Assembly (NCBI RefSeq): GCF_005843885.1
Contig: NZ_CP040443.1
Coordinates: 3,286,001-3,350,000 of the forward strand
Origin: Escherichia sp. E4742
GTDB taxonomy: Bacteria > Pseudomonadota > Gammaproteobacteria > Enterobacterales > Enterobacteriaceae
DNA length: 64,000 bases
Direction: 5' to 3'
The notes beneath the pieces are model-generated. The model was given only the letters and a program-made list of their open reading frames with translations, was not told the DNA's origin and made no database searches. This document shows positions 38,581 through 47,560 of this stretch, in pieces. How positions within the stretch are numbered: the stretch's first letter is position 1; every line of letters begins with the position of its first letter. A program made the position numbers and the translations under genes.

Positions 38581-39078
38581 TTAATACCCGTCGCGTTTAG
38601 TCGTCGCTTCGCTTAATTTTTGTCCGCCATATTCTGAAATTATCCCCACGCAGTTACCCGCCAGAAAACCCAGTAACGTCACCGTCCAGTTCATCCCGCT
38701 GGCAAAAAACAGCGTCATGCCGAGAAAGCCACCGGGAATAAATGACAGTAACCAGAAACGCCCTTGCCAGACCACTACCGCCGAGAAGGGTACAGTCGTA
38801 ATCACGCTCGCCCAGAACGCGGACAGTCCACTTACAGAGGCCAGCCAACCGGCAGCCAGCGCGGCGAAAAACGCCCACACCATCCCGGAATAATTAACCG
38901 CCAGGCTTTTGATAAACCCCGATTTACCGCCGCCTGCGGCATAAAAACTGCAAAATGCGACGAAGCCAATGGTTCCTAATAATTCCCATCCCTGAGAGAG
39001 CCCGACATGTGAAGACACTAACTGCCAAAGCCCTGCACAAATACCGACGGTGACACCCGTTGCCGTGAGTCCGTTCAT
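38581..39078 (-). CDS. yahC: YahC, inner-membrane protein (DUF1097)
   Basis: 165 residues with about five hydrophobic transmembrane segments separated by short loops (for example WELLGTIGFVAFCSFYAAGGG, shortened, and ITTVPFSAVVVWQG). It matches YahC, a small DUF1097 inner-membrane protein of unknown function. It lies on the strand opposite to yahD, with 257 bases between the starts, and 91 bases upstream of yahB. A small-molecule transport role is a guess. Confidence 0.9.
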   Translation of the reverse strand: MNGLTATGVTVGICAGLWQLVSSHVGLSQGWELLGTIGFVAFCSFYAAGGGKSGFIKSLAVNYSGMVWAFFAALAAGWLASVSGLSAFWASVITTVPFSAVVVWQGRFWLLSFIPGGFLGMTLFFASGMNWTVTLLGFLAGNCVGIISEYGGQKLSEATTKRDGY

Positions 39079-39335
39079 CTTGTTCCCCTCTGGTTAGACA
39101 TGGACGAAAGCTACTCTTACATGTGCAGACTATAGAGAAATAAAACCTGATTGAGTGAAAGGGTATCGGGTCAAAGAAACAAATATTGCACTACCGCACA
39201 CTGCGAAAAGATTGTTGAACATCATTCAACAAAAAGGCGAAATACGGCGAATTAAATTTAAGCGGGTTCTTTTATCAGATTATCGTTGCTATTCTCAATT
39301 CATCGAAAACAGCCACAAAAACCAGGGGAATGTGA

Positions 39336-39941
39336 ATGACTATAAAAAATCTACCTGCCGACTATTTATTGGCTGCACAACAGGGCGATATCGATAAAGT
39401 AAAAACCTGTCTTGCGCTGGGTGTCGATATTAATACCTGCGATCGCCAGGGGAAAACGGCAATTACGCTGGCAAGTTTATATCAGCAATATGCTTGTGTT
39501 CAGGCATTAATTGATGCCGGGGCGGATATTAATAAACAAGACCTGACATGTTTAAATCCTTTTTTAATGAGCTGCCTGAACGGTGATTTAACGCTGCTAC
39601 GAATTATTTTACCGGCTAAACCAGACCTTAATTGCGTCACCCGTTTCGGTGGTGTCGGCCTGACGCCTGCCTGTGAAAAAGGCCATTTAAGTATTGTGAA
39701 AGAGCTTTTGGCGCATACGGAGATTAACGTTAACCAGACCAACCATGTTGGCTGGACGCCGCTGCTGGAAGCGATTGTGCTTAACGATGGCGGTATTAAA
39801 CAGCAGGCGATTGTCCAGTTATTGCTGGAACACGGTGCCAGCCCGCATCTGACCGATAAATATGGCAAAACGCCACTGGAACTGGCGCGGGAACGGGGCT
39901 TTGAAGAGATTGCGCAGTTACTGATTGCCGCAGGTGCATAA
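39336..39941 (+). CDS. yahD: YahD, ankyrin-repeat protein
   Basis: 201 residues made of about five ankyrin repeats, recognisable by the G-x-TPL/ALxxA and LLxxGADxNxxD pattern (for example ALIDAGADINKQD, WTPLLEAIV, LLEHGASPHLTDKYGKTPLELA). It has no signal peptide. It starts the plus-strand yahDEFG series, with SD AGGGGA and yahE 39 bases after its stop. It probably mediates protein contacts; its partner is unknown. Confidence 0.93.
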   Translation: MTIKNLPADYLLAAQQGDIDKVKTCLALGVDINTCDRQGKTAITLASLYQQYACVQALIDAGADINKQDLTCLNPFLMSCLNGDLTLLRIILPAKPDLNCVTRFGGVGLTPACEKGHLSIVKELLAHTEINVNQTNHVGWTPLLEAIVLNDGGIKQQAIVQLLLEHGASPHLTDKYGKTPLELARERGFEEIAQLLIAAGA

Positions 39942-39980
39942 ACCGGGAGGCTTGCTATCAACACACCAGAAAAACGGTGT

Positions 39981-40844
39981 GTGTGGGCGCTAACTGCGGA
40001 TGCGGATTTTCTGGCGCAGCGGGGGCAAGGACAGGTTGAACAGGTCTTTGCCAGAGCGGTAAATATTGCGCTCCCGGCTCGCCAGCAGTTGCTGACGCTG
40101 CTTTGTGAAGAATACGACAATGCGCCAAACAGTTGTCGGTTGGCACTCACTCACTTTGATGGCCTGTTCCATCATGGCGAAAAAGTTCAGTTTGACGAGC
40201 ACGGAATTACGATTGGTAAATATATTCATATAGATAAGCGTCGTTGCCAGCGTTGGCTGTCCCCAACCTTGCAAATGACCGCTGAGAATTTTCACCTTAT
40301 CGCCTGGCAACAGTGGCACGACATTATTCATCAGCATCTGGGGGAAAATGAAACCCTGTTTAATTATCGCGGTGATAATCCGTTTTATCAGGCGTTAAAT
40401 AAAGAATTACATATCAGGCGACGTGCTGTTATTCAGGCATTAAACGATAAACAAAATATCGCGTCAGCGGTCGCTAATATGATGGGGTTAGGGATTGGTC
40501 TGACACCTTCAGCCGATGATTATTTAACAGGTCTGGTGCTTGTTTTATTTATTTCCGGGCATCCGGCAGGAAAATGCAAAGAGGAATTTTATCTCGGCCT
40601 GCAACGCGGCAGAAATAATACCACGTTATTAAGTGCTATTACGCTGGAAGCCGCATTACAACAACGCTGTCGGGAAAATATTTACCATTTTATTCACGGC
40701 ATCATTAATGACATCCCTGAGAACGCCACTCAGGCAATAGAAAAAATTAAACATATTGGCTCCAGTTCCGGCTGCGACATGCTGTATGGCATGGCCGATG
40801 GTTGTGCGCTGAGCCAAACCTACGGAGGGAATTATGTCAGTTAA
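39981..40844 (+). CDS. yahE: YahE, DUF2877 protein (AllH/YlbF paralogue)
   Basis: 287 residues beginning at a GTG codon (MWALTADADF), as for the K-12 protein. The conserved GLGIGLTPSADDYLTGL motif lies near 169-185. It is a paralogue of YlbF/AllH, one of three subunits of the oxamate carbamoyltransferase. Its stop overlaps the start of yahF by 11 bases, implying coupling. A function in a related carbamoyl transfer is inferred from the matching gene set (YahE, YahF, YahG, YahI). Confidence 0.92.
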   Translation: MWALTADADFLAQRGQGQVEQVFARAVNIALPARQQLLTLLCEEYDNAPNSCRLALTHFDGLFHHGEKVQFDEHGITIGKYIHIDKRRCQRWLSPTLQMTAENFHLIAWQQWHDIIHQHLGENETLFNYRGDNPFYQALNKELHIRRRAVIQALNDKQNIASAVANMMGLGIGLTPSADDYLTGLVLVLFISGHPAGKCKEEFYLGLQRGRNNTTLLSAITLEAALQQRCRENIYHFIHGIINDIPENATQAIEKIKHIGSSSGCDMLYGMADGCALSQTYGGNYVS

Positions 40845-42381
40845 AATAGTCATTAAACCGAATACCTATTTTGATTCTGTCTCGCTGATGTCCATCTCCA
40901 CGCGTGCAAATAAACTCGACGGCGTCGAGCAGGCATTTGTGGCGATGGCGACCGAAATGAACAAAGGCGTGCTGAACAATTTAGGGCTGCTGACGCCGGA
41001 GCTGGAGCAGGCGAAAAACGGCGACCTGATGATCGTTATTAACGGCAAAGCGGGCGCGGACAACGAGCAGTTGCTGGTGGAGATTGAAGAACTGTTCAAC
41101 AGCAAAGCGCAAAGTGGCTCGCATGAGGCGCGTTACGCCACCCTTGCCAGCGCCAAAAAGCATATCCCGGAAAGTAACCTGGCGGTGATTTCGGTCAACG
41201 GTCTGTTTGCCGCTCGCGAAGCGCGTCAGGCGCTGCAAAACGACCTCAACGTGATGTTGTTCTCCGATAACGTCTCGGTTGAAGATGAACTGGCGCTCAA
41301 GCAACTGGCCCACGAAAAAGGGCTGCTGATGATGGGGCCAGACTGTGGCACGGCGATTATCAACGGCGCGGCGCTCTGTTTTGGTAACGCCGTGCGTCGC
41401 GGCAACATCGGTATTGTTGGCGCATCCGGCACCGGCAGCCAGGAGCTGAGCGTCCGCATTCATGAATTTGGTGGCGGCGTTTCACAACTGATTGGCACCG
41501 GCGGGCGCGACCTGAGCGAGAAAATCGGCGGCCTGATGATGCTCGACGCCATCGGGATGCTGGAAAACGATCCGCAAACTGAAATTATCGCGCTGATTTC
41601 AAAACCTCCCGCGCCTGCGGTGGCCCGCAAAGTGCTGGAACGCGCACGTGCCTGCCGCAAGCCGGTGGTGGTCTGCTTCCTCGGTCGCGTTGAAACGCCG
41701 GTGGATGAGCAGGGGCTACAGTTTGCCCGCGGCACCAAAGAGGCGGCGCTAAAAGCGGTGATGCTCTCCGGCGTGAAACAGGAAAATCTCGACCTGCATA
41801 CGCTTAACCAGCCGTTGATTGCGGATGTGCGTGCGCGTCTGCAACCGCAGCAGAAATACATTCGTGGCCTGTTCTGCGGCGGCACGTTGTGCGACGAAAC
41901 CATGTTCGCGGTGATGGAAAAACATGGCGATGTCTACAGCAACATTCAGCCCGATCCGGAATTCCGCCTGAAAGATATCAACCGCAGCATCAAACACACC
42001 TTCCTCGACTTTGGCGATGACGACTTCACCAACGGCAAGCCGCATCCAATGATTGACCCCACCAACCGCATCAGTCGCTTGATCGAAGAGGCGCGCGATC
42101 CAGAAGTGGCGGTGATCGTGATGGATTTTGTGCTCGGATTTGGATCGCATGAAGATCCGGTCGGCTCCACCATCGAGGCGATCAAAGAAGCGAAAGCGAT
42201 CGCCGCTGCCGAAGGACGCGAGTTGATCATTCTCGCCTATGTGCTGGGTACCGATCTTGATACGCCATCGTTAGAACAACAAAGCCAGATGCTGCTTGAT
42301 GCCGGAGTGATTCTGGCGAGCAGCAGCACCAATACCGGATTGCTGGCGCGTGAATTTATCTGCAAAGGGGAGGAAGCCTGA
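40834..42381 (+). CDS. yahF: YahF, FdrA/AllF-like acyl-CoA-synthetase-fold protein
   Basis: 515 residues related to FdrA (AllF). It has CoA-ligase-type Rossmann domains with IGIVGASGTGSQEL, GTGGRDLSEKIGG, GPDCGTAII, and a second domain from about 340 (IRGLFCGGTLCDETM). In FdrA this subunit joins with YlbE and YlbF to convert oxalurate and phosphate to oxamate and carbamoyl phosphate. SD GGAGGG precedes the ATG. It overlaps yahE at its start, and its last base is the first base of yahG. Confidence 0.93.
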   Translation: MSVKIVIKPNTYFDSVSLMSISTRANKLDGVEQAFVAMATEMNKGVLNNLGLLTPELEQAKNGDLMIVINGKAGADNEQLLVEIEELFNSKAQSGSHEARYATLASAKKHIPESNLAVISVNGLFAAREARQALQNDLNVMLFSDNVSVEDELALKQLAHEKGLLMMGPDCGTAIINGAALCFGNAVRRGNIGIVGASGTGSQELSVRIHEFGGGVSQLIGTGGRDLSEKIGGLMMLDAIGMLENDPQTEIIALISKPPAPAVARKVLERARACRKPVVVCFLGRVETPVDEQGLQFARGTKEAALKAVMLSGVKQENLDLHTLNQPLIADVRARLQPQQKYIRGLFCGGTLCDETMFAVMEKHGDVYSNIQPDPEFRLKDINRSIKHTFLDFGDDDFTNGKPHPMIDPTNRISRLIEEARDPEVAVIVMDFVLGFGSHEDPVGSTIEAIKEAKAIAAAEGRELIILAYVLGTDLDTPSLEQQSQMLLDAGVILASSSTNTGLLAREFICKGEEA

Positions 42382-43799
42382 TGAGCCAGTCACTGTTTAG
42401 CCAACCGTTGAACGTTATTAACGTCGGTATCGCCATGTTTAGCGATGATCTGAAAAAGCAGCATGTAGAAGTGACTCAACTCGACTGGACGCCGCCGGGG
42501 CAGGGCAATATGCAGGTGGTGCAGGCGCTGGATAACATTGCCGATTCGCCGCTGGCAGACAAAATCGCTGCCGCTAATCAGCAGGCGCTGGAACGCATTA
42601 TTCAGTCGCATCCGGTTTTGATTGGCTTTGATCAGGCGATTAACGTGGTGCCCGGCATGACGCCGAAAACCATTCTTCACGCCGGGCCGCCGATCACCTG
42701 GGAAAAAATGTGCGGCGCGATGAAAGGCGCGGTCACCGGAGCGCTGGTGTTCGAAGGACTGGCGAAAGATCTCGACGAGGCGGCTGACCTGGCGGCCTCC
42801 GGGGAGATCACCTTCTCGCCGTGCCACGAACACGACTGTGTGGGATCGATGGCGGGTGTTACCTCGGCCTCGATGTTTATGCACATCGTAAAAAACAAAA
42901 CCTACGGCAACATCGCTTATACCAATATGAGCGAGCAGATGGCGAAGATTTTGCGTATGGGGGCCAACGATCAGAGCGTGATCGACCGCCTCAACTGGAT
43001 GCGCGATGTGCAGGGGCCAATGCTGCGCGACGCGATGAAAATTATCGGTGAGATCGATCTGCGCTTAATGCTGGCGCAGGCGCTGCATATGGGCGATGAG
43101 TGCCATAACCGCAATAACGCCGGGACGACGTTGCTGATTCAGGCGCTGACGCCGGGAATTATTCAGGCCGGTTATTCCGTGGAGAAACAGCGCGAAGTGT
43201 TTGAGTTTGTCGCCAGCAGCGACTACTTCTCCGGCCCGACGTGGATGGCGATGTGTAAAGCGGCGATGGATGCGGCGCACGGCATCGAATACAGCACCGT
43301 GGTCACCACCATGGCGCGTAACGGCGTCGAGTTCGGCCTGCGGGTCAGCGGATTACCGGGGCAATGGTTTACCGGTCCGGCGCAGCAGGTCATCGGCCCG
43401 ATGTTTGCAGGTTATAAGCCGGAAGATTCGGGGCTGGATATCGGCGATAGCGCCATCACCGAAACCTACGGTATTGGCGGATTTGCTATGGCGACCGCGC
43501 CCGCTATCGTCGCGCTGGTGGGCGGCACGGTGGAAGAAGCTATTGATTTCTCCCGTCAGATGCGCGAAATCACCCTCGGTGAAAACCCCAACGTCACCAT
43601 TCCGCTGCTCGGTTTTATGGGCGTACCGTCGGCTATCGACATCACCCGCGTGGGCAGCAGCGGCATTCTGCCGGTGATCAACACCGCCATCGCCCATAAA
43701 GATGCGGGCGTCGGCATGATTGGCGCGGGCATTGTGCATCCACCATTCGCCTGCTTCGAGAAAGCCATTCTTGGCTGGTGCGAACGTTACGGCGTTTGA
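42381..43799 (+). CDS. yahG: YahG, DUF1116 protein (AllG/YlbE paralogue)
   Basis: 472 residues of the DUF1116 family, with FSPCHEHDCVGSMAGVTSASMF (split near 145-165), NRNNAGTTLLIQAL and GMIGAGIVHPPFACFEKA at the C-terminus. It is a paralogue of YlbE/AllG of the oxamate carbamoyltransferase. The ATG overlaps the yahF stop (TGATGA arrangement). About 440 bases of repeats separate it from yahI. Confidence 0.93.
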   Translation: MSQSLFSQPLNVINVGIAMFSDDLKKQHVEVTQLDWTPPGQGNMQVVQALDNIADSPLADKIAAANQQALERIIQSHPVLIGFDQAINVVPGMTPKTILHAGPPITWEKMCGAMKGAVTGALVFEGLAKDLDEAADLAASGEITFSPCHEHDCVGSMAGVTSASMFMHIVKNKTYGNIAYTNMSEQMAKILRMGANDQSVIDRLNWMRDVQGPMLRDAMKIIGEIDLRLMLAQALHMGDECHNRNNAGTTLLIQALTPGIIQAGYSVEKQREVFEFVASSDYFSGPTWMAMCKAAMDAAHGIEYSTVVTTMARNGVEFGLRVSGLPGQWFTGPAQQVIGPMFAGYKPEDSGLDIGDSAITETYGIGGFAMATAPAIVALVGGTVEEAIDFSRQMREITLGENPNVTIPLLGFMGVPSAIDITRVGSSGILPVINTAIAHKDAGVGMIGAGIVHPPFACFEKAILGWCERYGV

Positions 43800-43821
43800 C
43801 CTGCAAAGTACGCGTTGTCTC

Positions 43822-44187
43822 TGCCGGATGCGGCGTGAACGCCTTATCCGGCCTACGAGTGGCGCAAGAATTTGTAGGCCTGATAAGACGCGCGAGCGTC
43901 GCATCAGGCATTTGTCACCACTGCCGGATGCGGCGTGAACGCCTTATCCGGCCTACGAGTGGCGCAAGAATTTGTAGGCCTGATAAGCGTAGTGCATCAG
44001 GCATTTGTCACTATTGCCGGATGCGGCGTGAACGCCTTATCCGGCCTACGAATGGCGCGAGAATCTGTAGGCCTGATAAGCGTAGCGCATCAGGCATTTG
44101 TCACCATTGCCGGATGCGGCGTGAACGCCTTATCCGGCCTACGAGTGGCACGAGAATTGTAGGCCTGATAAGCGTAGCGCATCAGGC
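43822..44187. repeat. BIME array of four units between yahG and yahI
   Basis: Four near-identical units begin TGCCGGATGCGGCGTGAACG at 43822, 43922, 44015 and 44108. Each is followed by a second inverted element of the type GCCTGATAAGCG..CGCATCAGGC. Periods are 100, 93 and 93 bases. The array lies inside the yahDEFG-IJ series and may separate or stabilise the transcripts. Confidence 0.92.
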
Positions 44188-44237
44188 AGTCTGGCGTTGG
44201 TCATAACCCCATCACCCTCTGTCGCGGACATAACAAC

Positions 44238-45188
44238 ATGAAAGAACTTGTGGTCGTTGCCATTGGTGGCAACAGCATTATCAAAGATAACGCCAGCCAG
44301 TCGATTGAGCATCAGGCGGAGGCGGTGAAAGCCGTCGCCGATACGGTGCTGGAAATGCTGGCTTCCGATTACGACATTGTGCTGACCCACGGCAACGGGC
44401 CGCAGGTCGGGCTGGATTTACGCCGCGCGGAGATTGCCCACGAGCGCGAAGGGCTGCCCTTAACGCCGCTGGCGAACTGTGTGGCGGATACACAAGGCGG
44501 CATCGGCTATCTGATCCAACAGGCGCTGAACAACCGGCTGGCGCGTCACGGCGAGAAAAAAGCCGTCACTGTGGTGACTCAGGTGGAAGTGGATAATAAC
44601 GATCCGGGGTTTGCCCATCCCACCAAGCCTATCGGTGCATTCTTCAGTGAAAGCCAGCGTGACCAATTACAAAAGGCAAACCCTGACTGGCGTTTTGTTG
44701 AAGATGCCGGACGGGGCTATCGCCGCGTAGTCGCCTCGCCGGAACCGAAACGTATTGTCGAAGCGCCTGCCATTAAGGCACTGATCCAACAAGGCTTTGT
44801 GGTCATCGGCGCGGGCGGCGGCGGCATTCCGGTGGTGCGCAGTGAAGCGGGGGATTACCAAAGCGTGGACGCGGTTATCGACAAAGATCTCTCTACTGCG
44901 CTACTGGCCCGTGAAATTCACGCCGACATTCTGGTGATCACTACCGGCGTGGAAAAGGTGTGCATTCACTTTGGCAAACCCCAGCAGCAGGCGCTCGATC
45001 GGGTGGATATTGCCACCATGACCCGCTATATGCAGGAAGGGCATTTCCCGCCCGGCAGCATGTTGCCAAAAATCATCGCCAGCCTGACGTTCCTGGAACA
45101 GGGCGGCAAAGAAGTGATTATCACCACGCCGGAATGCCTGCCTGCGGCGCTGCGCGGTGAAACGGGCACCCATATTATTAAAACGTAA
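44238..45188 (+). CDS. yahI: YahI, carbamate-kinase-like protein
   Basis: 316 residues of the carbamate kinase/amino-acid-kinase family: AIGGNSI (7-13), LTHGNGPQVG (49-58), GAGGGGIPVV near 193-202, DKDLSTALLA near 215-224, and GSMLPKIIA. The family makes ATP and carbamate from carbamoyl phosphate and ADP. It is the expected last step for carbamoyl phosphate produced by YahEFG, in parallel with AllK beside AllFGH. yahJ starts 10 bases downstream. Confidence 0.92.
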   Translation: MKELVVVAIGGNSIIKDNASQSIEHQAEAVKAVADTVLEMLASDYDIVLTHGNGPQVGLDLRRAEIAHEREGLPLTPLANCVADTQGGIGYLIQQALNNRLARHGEKKAVTVVTQVEVDNNDPGFAHPTKPIGAFFSESQRDQLQKANPDWRFVEDAGRGYRRVVASPEPKRIVEAPAIKALIQQGFVVIGAGGGGIPVVRSEAGDYQSVDAVIDKDLSTALLAREIHADILVITTGVEKVCIHFGKPQQQALDRVDIATMTRYMQEGHFPPGSMLPKIIASLTFLEQGGKEVIITTPECLPAALRGETGTHIIKT

Positions 45189-45197
45189 GGACGTAAG

Positions 45198-46580
45198 ATG
45201 AAAGAAAGCAATAGCCGCCGTGAGTTTCTGAGTCAGAGCGGTAAGATGGTCACCGCCGCCGCGCTGTTTGGTACCTCTGTGCCGCTTGCCCATGCGGCGG
45301 TCTCTGGCATCACAAACTGCGAAGCGAATAACACCATGAAAATCACTGACCCGCACTACTATCTCGACAACGTGCTGCTGGAAACTGGATTTGACTACGA
45401 AAATGGCGTGGCGGTACAGACCCGCACGGCGCGCCAGACCGTGGAGATTCAGGACGGCAAAATTGTTGCCCTGCACGAGAACAAACAGCATCCGGACGCC
45501 ACGCTGCCGCACTATGACGCTGGCGGTAAGTTGATGCTGCCCACCACCCGCGACATGCATATTCATCTCGACAAAACCTTTTACGGCGGGCCGTGGCGCT
45601 CGCTCAATCGTCCGGCAGGCACCACCATCCAGGACATGATCAAACTCGAGCAGAAAATGCTGCCGGAGTTACAACCGTACACGCAGGAACGGGCGGAAAA
45701 ACTGATCGATTTATTGCAGTCGAAAGGCACCACCATTGCCCGCAGCCACTGCAATATTGAACCGGTTTCCGGCCTGAAAAATCTGCAAAATTTGCAGGCG
45801 GTGCTGGCGCGACGTCAGGCGGGCTTCGAGTGTGAAATTGTCGCCTTCCCGCAGCACGGTTTGCTGCTGTCGAAATCGGAACCCTTAATGCGTGAAGCGA
45901 TGCAGGCAGGGGCGCATTACGTCGGCGGGCTGGACCCGTCCAGTGTCGATGGCGCGATGGAAAAATCCCTCGATACTATGTTCCAGATTGCGCTGGACTA
46001 CGACAAAGGCGTCGATATTCACCTGCACGAAACCACTCCGGCGGGCGTGGCAGCCATCAATTATATGGTTGAAACGGTGGAGAAAACGCCACAGCTGAAA
46101 GGCAAACTGACCATCAGTCACGCTTTTGCGCTGGCAACGCTCAACGAGCAACAGGTAGATGAACTGGCGAACCGGATGGTGGCGCAGCAAATTTCTATCG
46201 CTTCGACGGTGCCGATTGGCACGTTACATATGCCGCTTAAACAGCTGCACGACAAAGGCGTAAAAGTGATGACTGGCACTGACAGCGTTATCGACCACTG
46301 GTCGCCTTACGGCCTGGGCGACATGCTGGAAAAAGCCAATCTGTATGCGCAGCTCTATATTCGTCCTAACGAACAGAATTTGTCCCGCTCGCTGTTTTTA
46401 GCCACTGGTGATGTGTTGCCGCTGAATGAAAAAGGCGAGCGTGTCTGGCCTAAAGCGCAGGATGACGCCAGCTTTGTGCTGGTGGACGCCTCCTGTTCTG
46501 CCGAGGCAGTGGCGCGTATCTCGCCGAGAACGGCGACGTTCCATAAAGGACAACTGGTGTGGGGGAGTGTGGCAGGTTGA
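45198..46580 (+). CDS. yahJ: YahJ, amidohydrolase (cytosine-deaminase-like) with Tat-type signal
   Basis: 460 residues. The N-terminus has a twin-arginine motif (SRREFLSQSG, residues 6-15), a hydrophobic stretch and an AHA cleavage-like site near 30-32, so periplasmic export by Tat is predicted. The mature part is a metal-dependent hydrolase barrel: DMHIHLDKTF (metal His-x-His), ARSHCNIEP, VDIHLHET, SHAFALATL and MTGTDSVIDHW (metal Asp). It resembles cytosine/ureide-type deaminases and amidohydrolases. It may hydrolyse a cyclic ureide or imide that feeds YahEFG/YahI; the substrate is unknown. SD AAGGACGT precedes the ATG. Confidence 0.9.
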   Translation: MKESNSRREFLSQSGKMVTAAALFGTSVPLAHAAVSGITNCEANNTMKITDPHYYLDNVLLETGFDYENGVAVQTRTARQTVEIQDGKIVALHENKQHPDATLPHYDAGGKLMLPTTRDMHIHLDKTFYGGPWRSLNRPAGTTIQDMIKLEQKMLPELQPYTQERAEKLIDLLQSKGTTIARSHCNIEPVSGLKNLQNLQAVLARRQAGFECEIVAFPQHGLLLSKSEPLMREAMQAGAHYVGGLDPSSVDGAMEKSLDTMFQIALDYDKGVDIHLHETTPAGVAAINYMVETVEKTPQLKGKLTISHAFALATLNEQQVDELANRMVAQQISIASTVPIGTLHMPLKQLHDKGVKVMTGTDSVIDHWSPYGLGDMLEKANLYAQLYIRPNEQNLSRSLFLATGDVLPLNEKGERVWPKAQDDASFVLVDASCSAEAVARISPRTATFHKGQLVWGSVAG

Positions 46581-46899
46581 TACGCATTTGATATGTCTGC
46601 AACGGTGAATAGTAAGAGATTTAAGCCCCAGTGAGTGGGGCTATCTGAATATGAGTGTGTCGGCAGTGGTTTGCTAATGAATCATCCTGAACTTTATAAT
46701 CTCCAGGCATAATTTTTAGGGGATTATTTGAGAGAAATACACAAAAAAAGAGTTTTAACAAAGATATTTATCAAGCCATAAATGTGACCTGCTTCGGATA
46801 AAAAAGATTAAACGTAGATAAACCAATAATACTCTTGCTGATTATTATCAAGAGTAATTATGATGTGATTTATTTTTCCATGATTGCGTAAATATTCCC
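46581..46899. other. Intergenic region between yahJ and the ASCH gene
   Basis: It holds a GC-rich hairpin, AGCCCC..GGGGCT (46624-46642), that may end the yahIJ transcript, and an 8-bp perfect inverted repeat TACTCTTG/CAAGAGTA (46830-46856) about 45 bases before the next gene. No other gene is seen. Confidence 0.6.
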
Positions 46900-47310
46900 A
46901 TGTCCATAGAAGAAAATATCTCACAAAAATATCCTCATGCTTCCTGTTGTACTTTTGGCGATTCAGCAGCGTTGGCCGATCACCTCGCAACGTTGATTGC
47001 GACTGGTGTTAAAACTGCTTCCTGTGGTTCGCTGGCGGGATGTATTGAGGACAACGCGTTTCCGATGATTGGTGAGTATAAGATTGTGCAAAATAGCGCG
47101 GGCGAGCCTGTTTGTGTTATCAGAATTATTGGCCTGCATTTACTGCGCTTTTCTGATGTCACTGAAGAGTTTGCTCGTAAGGAAGGCGAAGGTGATCTCA
47201 GTCTTAAATATTGGCGTAATGAACACCGTCGTTTTTTCGAGGCGGAAGGAAGTTATTCGCCAGAAATGGACGTTATCTTCGAAGAGTATGCCCTTATTGA
47301 CATTGTGTAG
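46900..47310 (+). CDS. ASCH-domain protein
   Basis: 136 residues containing an ASCH domain (PUA-like fold). The GVKTASCGSLAG stretch near 35-46 matches the family GxKTaT/S signature, followed by EPVCVIRIIGLHLLRFSDVT and the charged EEFARKEGEGDLSLKYWRNEH. Relatives include RNA-binding proteins and the N4-acetylcytidine amidohydrolase YqfB. The gene is not at this location in K-12, where yahJ is followed by yahK, so it is probably an accessory insertion. A good ribosome-binding site is not visible. Confidence 0.82.
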   Translation: MSIEENISQKYPHASCCTFGDSAALADHLATLIATGVKTASCGSLAGCIEDNAFPMIGEYKIVQNSAGEPVCVIRIIGLHLLRFSDVTEEFARKEGEGDLSLKYWRNEHRRFFEAEGSYSPEMDVIFEEYALIDIV

Positions 47311-47560
47311 ATAATTAATTTATCTGCGCTCAAAAACCAACATATATATCGCCAGTTTTATTTATTTTGCGCTTTTACGCATGACAAAAAACACCTCTAT
47401 TGGCCCTGTGGGGAACGTCACTGCTCTGTTTGATTCAGGTACGCGGTATGTTGGGGCTGGATCGGGCGACTTAAATATTGGCTATATTCAATGGACGCGT
47501 TTTGCCGCGATGACATATCAGGCATCGCCAAACACACATAGCTAACCAGGAGTAAACGCA

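Noticed and set aside
43822..44187. Regular about 93-base periodicity that could suggest a CRISPR array
   Set aside because: The whole unit is repeated with no unique spacers, it contains REP palindromes, and no cas genes are nearby.
43778..44206. Long open frames with repeated MRRERLIRPTSGARI-type peptides between yahG and yahI
   Set aside because: The repetition is the translation of BIME/REP units, not a protein repeat family; there is no ribosome-binding site.
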